From the NCBI RefSeq assembly GCF_030247185.1, contig NC_080572.1, positions 247,162,570 to 247,226,569 on the forward strand: DNA of 64,000 nucleotides, in the 5' to 3' direction. Within the stretch, counting starts at the first letter, position 1. Every line of letters begins with the position of its first letter. Below the pieces are notes generated by a model that saw only the letters and a program-made list of their open reading frames with translations, was not told the DNA's origin and did not search any database. Made by a program: the position numbers and the translations under genes. The stretch comes from Malaya genurostris (taxonomy: Eukaryota > Arthropoda > Insecta > Diptera > Culicidae). Shown here one piece after another: positions 62,411 to 64,000 of the stretch.

Positions 62411-64000
62411 TGGTTCTTTTTGGCAACATAATTGTTCGACTGTGACTGTGTTAAACATTATATTTGGAATTCTGCATTATCTTCGAATTCAAAGTGATAA
62501 CCCATACTTTTTTATAACTAAATCGATTGAAACTGCTTTCCATATCAGTCACTGAAAAAACGAATATTTCATATCACTCAAATATATTCAAAAAATATAT
62601 GACTATTTTCTAAAATTGTTCTAATTATTTTAATAAATATTTTTCCTACTTATTTTTATAAAGCAATTTATAAGAAAGAAAATAAATAAATAAATAGATG
62701 TATTTATTGAAATATGTTGATGAGATTTTATATTTTATAATAAAATGTGTGCTTTACGTTAAATATAATGATCTAAACCTGAAACTGTATAAGCAAGGGA
62801 AGGAAGCACACGTTTCGAATAATGTTTAGGTTAAAAACAATCTCCACTATTATTCACATGGTATACACTGCATCAAAGCATATTTCAAGAAGGTGGAAAT
62901 AGTGTCCAGCAAACTGTCTGTTATCATATTATGTCTCTGTTTATCACTTGTCGTTGCTGTTATTGTAATTGGCACCATTTTATGAACATAACCGTTTCAA
63001 AATATAAAACTTGACAAAAATGAGATCCAGGGGACCGCATGGTGCATTGATTTTATCATTATTTAAAATATACTAAACATCAATTATCATATATATTTCA
63101 TTTGCTAACAGTTCTCATTTGAGCAATTTTTCAAAAAATTGCATGCCCTAGAGCAACTAAGATACTGAATCATTTATGCTCCAAAACAGCCAAGCGGACC
63201 ACCCGACAAACAGATTCCATTTGTTTCTGAAGGCAGTGATGCCAACATGAAAGAACCTTCGCTTCCTATGGTAGGTACTTTCCACTAAGCAACAAAATCA
63301 CGACTATAGTGTCAAACCGAGAAGTTAATGTTCGTTATAATCGGTAGAATTTTTCCTCGAAGCACAACACAAAGATAGAGCAATGATATATGGCCGGAAA
63401 GATTGGTTACCGTATAATTTAATGGGAATATAGGACTGTCTAGCCTGGTGTACATCCGACGATATACGGCTTGGTCGCTTGGTCAGTTTATATTTACAAC
63501 ATTGTCTGAATGTGCTGTTGTAGATTACATACACAATCATTCAAGCTGTGATCAATTGACTACAGGGTTTAAATACTTTGCCCAACTGGAAACCATTTAC
63601 AGATGAAACTAGCTTTGCTTGCACAACAGATATTGGCATGGTAGCGCTTTTCGTCTTACCCTGCTACTTCGCATAAATCTCTGCGGTGAAGATTCCACCA
63701 CAATAATAATTCACATCGAGTATAAATAAATTCAGCTACTGTGATTTACTGGGTGGTTGTTTCTCGAATAGTCTCCATAATCTTTTTAGAGGTTCATTTT
63801 GCTACGAGACTATTGTCTGCAATGTTTTCAACATTTTCATCCAGCTCGATTAGGCTTTCATGTTCGTTTATGTTACATAAACCTCGTACGGATGCGGTGA
63901 CTTTTGTTTGATAGCCTGCGGGGATACATTCATCGATCCAAACAGCACTGAATGGGTGCTAAGCATACCGAACCTTCAAAATTTGTTCCGAGCATTTTGA
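62411..64000. other. AT-rich end of window, nothing recognised
   Basis: Only short ORFs (up to 73 aa) without motifs. No terminal repeat or coding exon was recognised. Confidence 0.3.

Overview
This window looks like accessory, repeat-rich chromosomal DNA of a mosquito (Culicidae). That is inferred from an AT-rich background, GT-AG introns, an ITmD37E-type transposase relic of the kind described from mosquitoes, non-LTR retrotransposon pieces, and abundant copies of a repeat ending in CGGCCCTCCGGGCCTCGG that I associate from memory with culicid genomes. Species cannot be fixed from the sequence. No operon, virus or CRISPR array is visible.

Genes. The only convincing cellular genes are in the first 7.3 kb: two paralogous multi-exon genes placed tail to tail. 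The minus-strand copy (7246 to 4954) splices cleanly into seven exons and about 642 codons. It resembles the SAMD3-like family: a SAM-like segment followed by the family's long C-terminal region. The plus-strand copy (309 to 3803) keeps matching exons but needs three frame shifts and carries one in-frame stop, so it is probably a decaying paralogue, or this stretch is badly assembled. Its first exon can join in phase either to a two-finger C2H2 exon or to the SAM exon. Small or non-coding candidates are a 51-codon ORF behind a TATA box (28415), an 87-aa ORF (28756-29016), and two GC-richer stretches that look like long 5' untranslated leaders (28.6-30.7 kb and 46.3-47.5 kb, the second ending in a good splice donor).

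Mobile DNA makes up most of the rest. DNA transposons include an internally deleted mariner (10030-10910) and two near-identical DD41D transposase copies (18112-19031, converted into a foldback; 34061-34984, inserted into a TA microsatellite inside a larger TIR element). There are also several decayed ITmD37E, DD41D-like and mariner pieces, two inverted near-identical 1.1-kb TIR elements (37272-38385 and 55233-56335), and a 1.2-kb foldback element with 117-bp tandem units (51769-52949). Small MITEs occur at 829-1463, 4413-4566 and 40156-40421. Retroelements include I-superclade and Jockey/CR1-like reverse transcriptase fragments, two ORF1-only elements with poly(A) ends, and a 1.3-kb ORF-less insertion flanked by a perfect 23-bp target duplication.

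A composite repeat built from roughly 165-bp tandem blocks with 'CGGAAGTCGGATC' cores occurs at least nine times and carries inverted termini. Nesting is up to three levels deep. I saw no convincing new cellular system. The most novel-looking items are the foldback elements, the ORF1-only retroelements and the paralogous SAMD3-like pair.
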